Below, piece after piece: positions 1-5,033 of a DNA stretch of 5,033 nucleotides (position 1 is the stretch's first letter; every line of letters starts with the position of its first letter). Under the pieces are notes generated by a model. The model was given only the letters and a program-made list of their open reading frames with translations. It had not been told where the DNA came from and ran no database searches. Origin of the DNA: Deinococcales bacterium (GTDB taxonomy: Bacteria > Deinococcota > Deinococci > Deinococcales > Deinococcaceae). The translations under genes and the position numbers were made by a program. Location of the stretch: contig JACMOA010000253.1 of assembly GCA_014378225.1 (NCBI GenBank), positions 1-5,033 of the forward strand, given 5' to 3'.

Positions 1-191
1 CTGCGAAGCTCGAAGGAGATTTCGTCAAAATGTCCCGCCTGATGCAGGTACTCGAGGCCCTTGTCTTCAAAGGCTGTGGGGCCTGAAGTGTTTGAGAGCT
101 GAGCCGCCGTGCGCCGTCCCTGCGGTTTGGGCGGGCGTTTGCGCTGGGTAAAGCGCCCATCGGGGGCATCAGAGGGTTTGTTCTTGGTCAT
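1..191 (-). CDS. Hypothetical protein, N-terminal 63 residues only (cut by window edge)
   Basis: I do not recognise this protein. An open frame runs on the minus strand from an ATG at 191 to the window edge with no stop. The first ~30 residues are basic and rich in Pro, Lys and Arg (MTKNKPSDAPDGRF, then QRKRPPKPQGRR) and look disordered. After a Ser/Thr/Gly stretch the composition becomes ordinary (GLEYLHQAGHFDEISFELR), as if a folded domain starts near residue 45. No signal peptide or membrane segment is visible. The ATG is chosen because no other ATG, GTG or TTG occurs in frame in the ~70 bases upstream that I checked. There is no clear Shine-Dalgarno; a TATGCT box (209-204) lies 18 bases before the ATG, so a short-leader transcript is possible. 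It carries one CTCGAG, read as Leu-Glu, like its neighbours. That the frame is coding is an inference from its openness, composition and same-strand context. Confidence 0.55.
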   Translation of the reverse strand, partial: MTKNKPSDAPDGRFTQRKRPPKPQGRRTAAQLSNTSGPTAFEDKGLEYLHQAGHFDEISFELR

Positions 192-252
192 TCGTTCAAA
201 GCTAGCATACTCGAGGGTGAGGTATAGGTTTTGGGGCGAGTTTTGAGGGACG

Positions 253-344
253 GGTTGTCGGTTTTCGATAAATGCTGGATGAGTTGTGAGAGATATGTTT
301 TCGGTTATCAGTTGTCGGTTTTTAGTAACTGATAACCGACAACC
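253..344. repeat. Inverted array of seven-base repeats (TCRGTTN) with an extra copy
   Basis: From 301 the sequence steps in sevens: TCGGTTA, TCAGTTG, TCGGTTT, TTAGTAA, then turns into the reverse complement (CTGATAA, CCGACAA, CC). This gives a perfect 13-bp inverted repeat, TCGGTTATCAGTT at 301-313 with its complement at 327-339. It also gives an overlapping 10-bp alternative, GTTGTCGGTT at 311-320 with its complement at 334-343. Each leaves a 13-base loop. A further GGTTGTCGGTT lies at 253-263 and can also pair with 334-344. The array sits 9 bases past the phosphatase stop codon and lacks a T tract on either strand, so it is not a classical intrinsic terminator. It may stabilise a 3' end or be a dispersed intergenic repeat. 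Confidence 0.8.
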
Positions 345-352
345 AACATCCC

Positions 353-1015
353 TTACTCCACACTATCGTCATCCACACTCTTGGACTGCTCGAGGTGCGC
401 TACATCGTTGTAACTCAGCAGTTTACCACCCTCGGCACCGTAAAGCATTCGGGTGATGGAGGTATTTTCGATGCTCAGTCGCGCCCACACGTCCTGCAAA
501 CCTCCGCCCAGGGCCAGTGAAACCGCCACCCGGACCACACCGCCGTGCGTGAAAATCAGGACCCGCTCACCGGGATGCCGCTCACTCAGCTCGAGCAGGG
601 CGTTTTGAACTCTGGCGTACAGGTCTGCCATACTCTCGCCACCCGGTCTGCGGGTTCCCCAGGGGTCGGCCTTGAGCGATTCATAATATTCGGGAAAATC
701 GGCGTGAATCTCCCGCCAGTTTTTGCCGGAAAAGTGACCCACGTCAATTTCGCGCAATCGTGGCTCGAGCAATAGAGACAGCGGTTCACCCTCCAGTAGA
801 GCGCTGGCAATCTGAGCGGTTTCCCGCGCCCGCATCAGGTCGCTCGAGTAAAGGGCCGAGAATTTGAGTCCTTTTAAACGCAGGGCCAGTTGCTGCGCCT
901 GAGAACGTCCTTCCTCGTTGAGTTGGATGTCGGTATGGCCCTGAGCCTGCCCGGAGGCATTCCACAGGGTTTCACCGTGCCGAATCACCCAGAATTCGGT
1001 CAGGGGAGCGCTCAC
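353..1015 (-). CDS. Histidine phosphatase family protein (phosphoglycerate mutase-like)
   Basis: The 220-residue product has the branch-2-free histidine phosphatase layout. RHGETLWN at residues 12-19 supplies phospho-acceptor His13 and Arg12. SSDLMRARETA at 57-67 supplies the second phosphate-binding Arg (R62). LREIDVGHFSG at 87-97 holds the general-acid Glu89. PGGES at 134-138 and FTHGG at 155-159 (His157) complete the site. Members dephosphorylate small phosphoesters in the cytosol; the substrate cannot be read from sequence, and cofactor-independent mutase-like phosphatase (GpmB/PhoE type) and alpha-ribazole phosphatase (CobC) are both possible. No cobalamin gene is nearby. The start is GTG, sharing GTGA with the purM stop codon. 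No convincing Shine-Dalgarno precedes it, so translation probably depends on purM. The next in-frame Met is residue 61, beyond the catalytic motif, which supports the GTG. The stop is TAA. The acidic tail (SVDDDSVE) looks disordered. Confidence 0.94.
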   Translation of the reverse strand: MSAPLTEFWVIRHGETLWNASGQAQGHTDIQLNEEGRSQAQQLALRLKGLKFSALYSSDLMRARETAQIASALLEGEPLSLLLEPRLREIDVGHFSGKNWREIHADFPEYYESLKADPWGTRRPGGESMADLYARVQNALLELSERHPGERVLIFTHGGVVRVAVSLALGGGLQDVWARLSIENTSITRMLYGAEGGKLLSYNDVAHLEQSKSVDDDSVE

Positions 1016-2037
1016 TCGAGAACCACGTCTTCACCCGCTTGCAGGGTCCCAATGGTGTAAGGGGTCTCCCCTGCTCGCTCGAGCACCGTTAAAGCCCGCT
1101 CGAGCTGAGCCGCAGGCAGCATAAACACAAATCCGATGCCCATATTCAGGGCGCTGTGTGCTTCACGTACATCCACACCAGAGCGCTCCACAATGAGTTG
1201 AAACAGAGGTGGAACAGGCCAGCTCGAGCGTTTCAACCTCGCGCCCAGACCCGCCGGGAATACTCGAGGCAGGTTTTCCACCAAGCCGCCCCCAGTGATA
1301 TGCGCCATCCCGCGCACCTCGAGACCCGCATCCTGTAAAGCTCTGTACGCGCCCAGATATTCGCGGTGCGGCTCGAGCAGGGCGTCAAATAGGGTACGTC
1401 CGTTCAGGTCCGCGCGAGCCTCATCAAAATTCAAACCCTCGAGCACCTTTCTCGCCAGACTAAAGCCGTTGGTATGCAGACCGCTCGAGGGCAGCCCAAT
1501 CAGAACATCTCCCGCCTCGAGCGTATGTCCATCCACGACATTTTCACGGTCCACCACGCCAATCAGGGTTCCCACAAGGTCCAGCTCACCCGGTAGGTAC
1601 ACTCCCGGCATTTCGGCGGTTTCACCGCCTAAATGCGCCACGCCCAGCTTTTCGCAGGCTTTTGCCGCTCCGGTGACTACCTCGGCCACCCGCTCAGGAA
1701 TCAGTTTTCCCATCGCGATGTAATCCAGAAAAAACAACGGCCTTGCGCCCTGTACCAGCAAATCATTGACGCAGTGATGCACGATGTCCGCGCCCAAACC
1801 GCCAAAACGGTTCGCCTGAACGGCTACTTTGGTCTTGGTTCCCACCCCGTCGGTGGAGGCCACCAGCACCGGGTCTTTTAGGTCAGAGAACGCTCGAGCG
1901 GAAAACAGCCCGCCAAACGCGCCCACCCCAGCCAGAACGTGCGGGGTGTAGGTGCGCTCCACCGCGCCTTTCATCAGCTCTACGGCGCGGTTTCCCTCTG
2001 CAATATCCACCCCTGCATCCTTGTAATCCATGGTCAT
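1012..2037 (-). CDS. purM: Phosphoribosylformylglycinamidine cyclo-ligase (AIR synthetase)
   Basis: PurM uses ATP to close formylglycinamidine ribonucleotide (FGAM) into aminoimidazole ribonucleotide, the fifth step of de novo purine synthesis, in the cytosol. The 341-residue length is near the ~345 typical of the family. Visible motifs are the ATP-binding STDGVGTKTK (61-70), GADIVHHCVNDL (82-93), GARPLFFLDYIA (97-108), GGETAEMPG (137-145), GLPSSGLHTNGF (181-192), AHITGGGLVENLPR (245-258) and ALNMGIGF (296-303). The set is complete, so the enzyme should be active. ATG at 2037 is chosen over the ATG at 2031 because GAGGGG (2052-2047) lies 9 bases before the first and 15 before the second. That Shine-Dalgarno is built from the end of a CTCGAG within a 16-bp tandem repeat. 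The last two codons (Leu-Glu) are another CTCGAG, whose final G begins the next gene's GTG start. No other pur gene is in the window. It holds 11 CTCGAG sites. Confidence 0.97.
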   Translation of the reverse strand: MTMDYKDAGVDIAEGNRAVELMKGAVERTYTPHVLAGVGAFGGLFSARAFSDLKDPVLVASTDGVGTKTKVAVQANRFGGLGADIVHHCVNDLLVQGARPLFFLDYIAMGKLIPERVAEVVTGAAKACEKLGVAHLGGETAEMPGVYLPGELDLVGTLIGVVDRENVVDGHTLEAGDVLIGLPSSGLHTNGFSLARKVLEGLNFDEARADLNGRTLFDALLEPHREYLGAYRALQDAGLEVRGMAHITGGGLVENLPRVFPAGLGARLKRSSWPVPPLFQLIVERSGVDVREAHSALNMGIGFVFMLPAAQLERALTVLERAGETPYTIGTLQAGEDVVLE

Positions 2038-2049
2038 AACCCAGAACCC

Positions 2050-2087
2050 CTCGAGCGTCAGTCTACTCGAGCGTCAGTTTACTCGAG
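2050..2087. repeat. 16-bp tandem repeat with CTCGAG, in the purM leader
   Basis: CTCGAGCGTCAGTCTA (2050-2065) is followed at once by CTCGAGCGTCAGTTTA (2066-2081), which differs at one base, and by a third CTCGAG (2082-2087). The three palindromes are therefore spaced exactly 16 bases apart. The array lies just upstream of purM and supplies part of its Shine-Dalgarno. It could be a protein-binding array, or a slippage product of the widespread CTCGAG repeat; the sequence alone does not say which. The AT-rich stretch beyond it (about 2092-2130) might hold a promoter, but I see no convincing -35/-10 pair. Confidence 0.85.
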
Positions 2088-2147
2088 GTGGATGTTTTAG
2101 ACCTCTTTTGATTTCAATTTTATTTTGCAAAGCGGTGCTGCTCAGGG

Positions 2148-2190
2148 GCAAACGTCAAACGCCGACCTGTTTGTGACGGTTGACGTTTGC
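2148..2190. repeat. 11-bp perfect inverted repeat between the rhodanese-fusion gene and purM
   Basis: GCAAACGTCAA (2148-2158) is matched by its exact reverse complement TTGACGTTTGC (2180-2190), with 21 bases between. A further CCG/CGG pair (2162-2164 with 2177-2179) could lengthen the stem across a 3-base bulge. The repeat begins about 46 bases past the stop codon at 2237 on the minus strand. There is no T tract after it, so a rho-independent terminator is unlikely. It could be an mRNA 3'-end stem or an operator-like palindrome for purM. Confidence 0.6.
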
Positions 2191-2236
2191 TGCAAGTAGG
2201 GCAAAGCACGAATCGAACGTTCAAACACTTTGGCAC

Positions 2237-3610
2237 CTACGTTGACTGTTTCTGCGCCCAGTGCGGATAGCCCCCCTCTAACTCGAGCACATCCGTAAAC
2301 CCATGCGCCCTCAGCAAGCTGGCCGCGCCCACCGAGCGTACTCCAGATTGACAATGCACCAAAACCCTACGGTCTCGAGGAATTCGCTCGAGCTGACCAT
2401 AAAGCTGACCCGCGTGGATATGAACCGCTCGAGGGAAATTTCCGGCGTCGTACTCTGCCCTGGTTCGCACGTCCAGCACAAATGTTTCCGGCTCGAGCGC
2501 ATTTAAGGGGCGTACACTCAAAGGCTCAAAGCGCTGGAGGGGCAAACCTTTGAGCGTGTCCACATAGCCTACTACACCGTCCACGCCCACCCGCCACAGC
2601 CGTTCACGCAGGGTCTGGGCCTCGAGCGGGGTCCTGGCAAACAGCACCAGAGGCCGGGTTTCACTCTCAGGGTCCAGTAACCAGCCCGCGTAAGTTTCAA
2701 AAGTTCGGTTGGCCGCCAGACTGAGGCTATCTGCCAGTCCCCCCGCTTGATAATCCTCTTTGGGGCGAGTGTCCAGCAAGAGTTTTCCTTCGAGCGCACC
2801 GGGTTCAAGTCGCTCGAGTTTCTCGGTGGGAACGAATGCGGGACCTTCACGATTCTGACGCTTCATTCGGCCAAAGTAGCGGGGCGCGTCCGGTTGGCCC
2901 TCGAGCAGAGTTTGGGTGAAACCTGCTGGGTCTCCCCGCTCGAGGAATTCAGACCACCACGCGAATCTGCGCTCATACCCCGCCGTGCTGGACGAAACCG
3001 CGCCCAGCGCTTTGCCACACGCGCTGCCCGCGCCGTGACCGGGCCAAACTTGCACATGGTCCGGTAGCTCAAGAAAGGTGCTTCTCAGGCTCTCGAAAAG
3101 CTGTTTTGCTCCGTTGTAGCGGGTATTCACACCTCCCGCAGCCTCGTCGAGTAGGTCAGGACGGCCCAGGTCTCCCACAAATACAAAGTCTCCACTGAGC
3201 AGCAGCATCGGAGAATCTGCCCTGGCTCCATCTACCACGGCAAAGCAGAGGTGTTCCGGTGTGTGTCCCGGCGTATGTAGGGCCTCGAGCGAGACCGCAC
3301 CCAGTTCAATCCTCGAGCCGTGGTGCAGAGGTTGATGGGCCATCCCATATGACCAATCCGCACCGCCCTCATCGCTGAGGTACAATTCGGCTCCGGTTGC
3401 CCTTGCCAGCTCGAGCGACCCAGAAAGGTAATCTGCGTGGATATGGGTCTCGGTTACAGCCACAATACGCAGCCCCTCGGTGTGTGCCAGCTCGAGGTAA
3501 ACGGCTACGTCCCGGCGAGGGTCTATCACCATAGCAATACCTTCCCGTTGACAGCCAATCAGGTAACTGGCCTGGGCCAGATTTGCGTCATAGATTCGCT
3601 TGAAGTACAT
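2237..3610 (-). CDS. Metallo-beta-lactamase fold / double rhodanese fusion (persulfide dioxygenase-sulfurtransferase, CstB-like)
   Basis: This 457-residue cytosolic protein probably oxidises protein- or thiol-bound persulfide to sulfite or thiosulfate, removing excess sulfide. Residues ~1-250 are the metallo-beta-lactamase domain: THIHADYLSG (55-64; His56, His58, Asp60), HTPGHTPEH (112-120; His116) and GDFVFVGDLGRPD (140-152; Asp141), the ligand pattern of mononuclear-iron persulfide dioxygenases. The usual final His of HxHxDH is Tyr61, which is compatible with one metal rather than the dizinc site of glyoxalase II. Residues ~264-360 are a rhodanese-like domain (LLDTRP at 278-283) with no Cys at the active loop (FARTPLEAQ, 324-332), so catalytically inert. 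Residues ~369-455 are a second rhodanese domain (DVR at 380-382) with an intact CQSGVRS loop, Cys420. This order matches the Staphylococcus aureus enzyme CstB. The ATG at 3610 has a strong Shine-Dalgarno, GGAGGT, 5 bases upstream. No sulfide regulator or quinone oxidoreductase is adjacent. The stop is TAG. Confidence 0.92.
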   Translation of the reverse strand: MYFKRIYDANLAQASYLIGCQREGIAMVIDPRRDVAVYLELAHTEGLRIVAVTETHIHADYLSGSLELARATGAELYLSDEGGADWSYGMAHQPLHHGSRIELGAVSLEALHTPGHTPEHLCFAVVDGARADSPMLLLSGDFVFVGDLGRPDLLDEAAGGVNTRYNGAKQLFESLRSTFLELPDHVQVWPGHGAGSACGKALGAVSSSTAGYERRFAWWSEFLERGDPAGFTQTLLEGQPDAPRYFGRMKRQNREGPAFVPTEKLERLEPGALEGKLLLDTRPKEDYQAGGLADSLSLAANRTFETYAGWLLDPESETRPLVLFARTPLEAQTLRERLWRVGVDGVVGYVDTLKGLPLQRFEPLSVRPLNALEPETFVLDVRTRAEYDAGNFPRAVHIHAGQLYGQLERIPRDRRVLVHCQSGVRSVGAASLLRAHGFTDVLELEGGYPHWAQKQST

Positions 3611-4008
3611 GCTTGACCTCCCCTCAGCCCGTCGAAAGCCCCTATTGAAAGCCGGCCTCGAAACCTTGTCTCGAATTATCTAACTACTGACCTGTACTCC
3701 ATGAGGATAGCTTCCCGCATCTTCATTGTTTGCGTTTGGGCCGCATCCGCTACCACTTTTCTACATTCGCGGTTCTCGAGATTCACAGGCTCGAGCATCC
3801 ACAGGACCAATTATCTCGTACAGAACGCGCAGCTAAAAACCATGCGAACACCTCTTGAGTTCCAGGCTCCACCTGTGCTACCCTACTCGATAGTGTTTTG
3901 CGCCTGGTAGGGCCGAAACGCGCCCGATGGCAAGGGGGTCAGGCTCGAGAGTTTTCCCCGGACGCTCAGGTTTTGGCTAGCGCTTAATTCTCTCTACTGG
4001 AGCTGTAA
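3611..4008. other. Divergent intergenic region (398 bases) between the rhodanese-fusion gene and rplM
   Basis: No gene is supported here. On the minus side it holds the strong Shine-Dalgarno of the fusion gene (3616-3621) and a possible -10 box, TAGATAAT (3682-3675), without a good -35. On the plus side it holds the likely rplM promoter near 3855-3884 and a leader of roughly 115 bases. In that leader CCCTAC (3881-3886) can pair with GTAGGG (3907-3912), and GGGC (3910-3913) with GCCC (3922-3925). Three CTCGAG sites occur (3775, 3790, 3944). The middle, about 3690-3850, shows nothing else I can interpret. Confidence 0.6.
3855..3884 (+). promoter_or_regulatory. Candidate promoter of rplM-rpsI
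   Basis: TTGAGT (3855-3860) and TACCCT (3879-3884) are separated by 18 bases. They fit a vegetative sigma-factor promoter of the TTGANN/TANNNT type. This would start the transcript near 3891 and leave a leader of about 118 bases before rplM. Position and strand are right and nothing better is seen closer to the gene, but the -10 match is only moderate. Confidence 0.4.
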
Positions 4009-4431
4009 ATGAAGACTTACATGCCTAAAGAAGTTGCACCCGACTGGGTGCTGGTAGACGCCGAGGGCCAGGTTCTGGGCCGTCTGGCCACCAAAATCGC
4101 CAGCATCATTCGCGGCAAGCACAAGCCCACTTTCACCCCTAACATGAGCACCGGCGACTACGTGATTGTCATCAACGCTGAAAAAATCGTGTTGACCGGG
4201 GGCAAGCTTGACGGCAAGCTGTACACCCGTTACAGCGGCTTTCAGGGTGGCCTCAAGGTCGAGACCGCTAGAGTCGCCATTGCCAAGCACCCAGACCGGG
4301 TTATAGAGCACGCCGTGTTTGGAATGCTGCCCAAAGGTCGTCTGGGCCGTACCCTGCACACCCACCTCAAGGTTTACGCCGGAAATCAACATCCCCACGA
4401 AGCGCAACAACCTCGCAAGCTGGAGCTTTAA
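4009..4431 (+). CDS. rplM: 50S ribosomal protein L13
   Basis: L13 is an early-assembling protein of the large ribosomal subunit that binds 23S rRNA. The 140-residue product covers the whole family (about 142 in Escherichia coli). Recognisable segments are MKTYMPK at the start, [16 protein letters not shown] (13-28), [20 protein letters not shown] (33-52), [12 protein letters not shown] (72-83), [14 protein letters not shown] (101-114) and LKVYAG near 119-124, with a HPHEAQ stretch close to the C-terminus. The ATG has TGGAG (3998-4002) 6 bases upstream and begins with the conserved KTY segment, so the start is secure. It is the first gene of the classical L13-S9 operon; the rpsI start codon follows its stop after 4 bases. 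It contains no CTCGAG, unlike every other gene here. Confidence 0.98.
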   Translation: MKTYMPKEVAPDWVLVDAEGQVLGRLATKIASIIRGKHKPTFTPNMSTGDYVIVINAEKIVLTGGKLDGKLYTRYSGFQGGLKVETARVAIAKHPDRVIEHAVFGMLPKGRLGRTLHTHLKVYAGNQHPHEAQQPRKLEL

Positions 4432-4435
4432 TATC

Positions 4436-4846
4436 ATGGCTACTGAAAAAACTGAGAAGTTAGAGCAGTACTACGGAACCGGTCGCCGCAAGGCCGCCAT
4501 CGCCCGCGTGTTTCTGCGCCCTGGTGAAGGCAAATTGATGGTCAATGACAAGGACTTCCAGACCTACTTTCGCGGCATCATCAAGGCCCGTGACTCGCTG
4601 CAAGCCCTGCTCGAGACCGGAACCCTGCGCCGTTTCGACGCCTACATTACCGTGGAAGGCGGCGGCATTGCCGGTCAAGCTGACGCTATCAAACTGGGTC
4701 TGGCTCGAGCACTGCTTCAGGTCAACCCTGACTTTCGCCCCGCGCTCAAACTCAAAGGTCTGCTCACCCGCGACCCTAGAGAAGTGGAGCGTAAGAAGCC
4801 TGGTCTGAAAAAAGCCCGCCGCGCTCCGCAGTTCAGCAAGCGCTGA
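4436..4846 (+). CDS. rpsI: 30S ribosomal protein S9
   Basis: S9 is a small-subunit head protein whose basic C-terminal tail reaches the P-site tRNA. The product is 136 residues, slightly longer than the 128-130 usual in Thermus and E. coli, because of a charged leader ([10 protein letters not shown]) before the conserved [20 protein letters not shown] (11-30). Further signatures are [28 protein letters not shown], then [29 protein letters not shown] and the closing [12 protein letters not shown], including the invariant Ser-Lys-Arg end. The ATG at 4436 is chosen because GGAG (4422-4425, inside the last codons of rplM) lies 10 bases upstream. The same frame is open further upstream to an ATG at 4319, but that part overlaps rplM out of frame and has no S9 similarity. 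Expression is expected to be coupled to rplM. Transcription ends at the terminator 22 bases downstream. Confidence 0.98.
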   Translation: MATEKTEKLEQYYGTGRRKAAIARVFLRPGEGKLMVNDKDFQTYFRGIIKARDSLQALLETGTLRRFDAYITVEGGGIAGQADAIKLGLARALLQVNPDFRPALKLKGLLTRDPREVERKKPGLKKARRAPQFSKR

Positions 4847-4868
4847 ATTCAGGATTTTGGACCCTTTG

Positions 4869-4892
4869 CCCCCTCGAGAGAGGGGGTTTTTT
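4869..4892 (+). terminator. Rho-independent terminator of rplM-rpsI
   Basis: A perfect 7-bp stem, CCCCCTC (4869-4875) with GAGGGGG (4880-4886), closes a GAGA loop and is followed at once by six T residues (4887-4892). GAGA is a GNRA-type tetraloop, which stabilises RNA hairpins. It lies 22 bases after the rpsI stop. A CTCGAG (4873-4878) spans the stem-loop junction. Confidence 0.93.
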
Positions 4893-4907
4893 GTGCTCGA
4901 GTACAGA

Positions 4908-5020
4908 AGACCTCCGGCGAAAGTGGGACCGGGGCTGTTCCCGGTTCTATTTATGACCGAGTGAAACGAGTAGGAGTAAAAGTGAAACAGGTCTGGAGGC
5001 GACTTTCGCCGGAAGTCCAG
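4908..5020. other. Strongly self-complementary segment: possible structured RNA leader or edge of a small repeat element
   Basis: No convincing gene is seen after the terminator. TCCGGCGAAAGT (4913-4924) has its exact 12-base reverse complement at 5002-5013. Between them ACCGGG (4928-4933) and CCCGGT (4940-4945) form a compact hairpin with a 6-base loop. The right arm can instead fold locally: GGCGA (4998-5002), CTT, TCGCC (5006-5010), inside CTGGA (4993-4997) and TCCAG (5016-5020). The two folds share bases and exclude each other, as in attenuators and riboswitches. The window ends at 5033, so the downstream gene is unknown. No known riboswitch consensus was matched. A miniature inverted-repeat element is an equal alternative. 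Confidence 0.5.
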
Positions 5021-5033
5021 AGTATGGGCCTCA

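Larger units (their letters stand above)
51..4901. repeat. Dispersed, highly iterated palindrome CTCGAG (40 copies)
   Basis: First bases of the copies I counted: 51, 210, 389, 590, 764, 843, 1015, 1078, 1099, 1223, 1263, 1318, 1372, 1438, 1484, 1516, 1893, 2050, 2066, 2082, 2282, 2374, 2387, 2428, 2492, 2621, 2813, 2900, 2939, 3284, 3312, 3410, 3491, 3775, 3790, 3944, 4610, 4704, 4873 and 4896. That is about one per 126 bases, against roughly one per 4 kb by chance. Twelve copies extend to the octamer GCTCGAGC. Thirty-one lie in genes: 22 read Leu-Glu, 5 have the frame giving a central Arg (CGA), and 4 give Ser-Ser or Ser-Arg. Nine are intergenic. The spread over frames and gaps shows the signal belongs to the DNA, not to a protein motif. 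Confidence 0.93.

Noticed and set aside
301..344. Heptamer inverted repeat as an intrinsic terminator for the phosphatase gene
   Set aside because: Neither strand has a T tract after the stem, and the stem is not GC-rich.
2142..2354. 70-residue minus-strand frame over the end of the rhodanese fusion
   Set aside because: Most of it is an out-of-frame shadow of the fusion gene and it has no recognisable features.
3701..3910. 69-residue plus-strand frame between the rhodanese fusion and rplM
   Set aside because: It has no Shine-Dalgarno, an unbalanced composition rich in Ser, Phe and Arg, no recognisable motif, and it runs across the likely rplM promoter.
4319..4435. Upstream extension of the S9 reading frame
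   Set aside because: It overlaps rplM in another frame and has no S9-like sequence; the ATG at 4436 fits the family start and has GGAG upstream.
51..4901. CTCGAG copies as a CRISPR array or cloning artefact
   Set aside because: The spacing is irregular, the word is only six bases and it lies inside conserved codons of intact housekeeping genes, so neither a CRISPR array nor inserted linkers explains it.
4848..5033. Continuous open frame on the minus strand across the end of the window
   Set aside because: It reads through the terminator hairpin into the antisense of rpsI, with no start, Shine-Dalgarno or known motif; I treat it as chance.
4908..5033. T-box, RNase P RNA, SRP RNA or known riboswitch
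   Set aside because: Fragments such as GAGTAGGAGTA and GCCGGAAGTCC are suggestive, but the T-box AGGGTGG sequence and the RNase P GAGGAAAGTCC core are absent and no known consensus lines up.

Overview
The window looks like chromosomal DNA from a moderate-GC member of the Deinococcota. The two ribosomal proteins read, from memory, more like Deinococcus homologues than Thermus ones (for example the S9 tail with [13 protein letters not shown] and [12 protein letters not shown], and L13 with [15 protein letters not shown]). No database was consulted, so this placement is an inference. I see no plasmid, phage or insertion-sequence gene.

Layout. Positions 1-191 (minus) hold the 5' end of an unrecognised, basic, proline-rich protein that runs off the left edge. 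Positions 192-352 are intergenic and carry an inverted array of seven-base repeats. Positions 353-2037 (minus) are a two-gene unit: purM, then a histidine-phosphatase gene whose GTG start overlaps the purM stop. Positions 2038-2236 are intergenic, with a 16-bp tandem repeat directly before purM and an 11-bp inverted repeat. Positions 2237-3610 (minus) encode a metallo-beta-lactamase-fold/double-rhodanese fusion of the persulfide dioxygenase-sulfurtransferase (CstB-like) type. A divergent intergenic region (3611-4008) separates this block from the plus-strand rplM-rpsI operon (L13, S9), which ends in a strong intrinsic terminator at 4869-4892. The last 130 bases hold long complementary segments that suggest a structured RNA or the edge of a small repeat element.

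How the genes work together. The window is mostly housekeeping: purine synthesis, a small-molecule phosphatase, sulfide/persulfide handling and ribosome assembly. There is no defence or biosynthetic cluster.

The most unusual signal is at the DNA level. The palindrome CTCGAG occurs 40 times by my count in 5033 bases, where one or two would be expected by chance. It appears in genes in all three reading frames and in most intergenic gaps, yet is absent from rplM. It behaves like a highly iterated palindrome, analogous to cyanobacterial HIP1 but with a different sequence.
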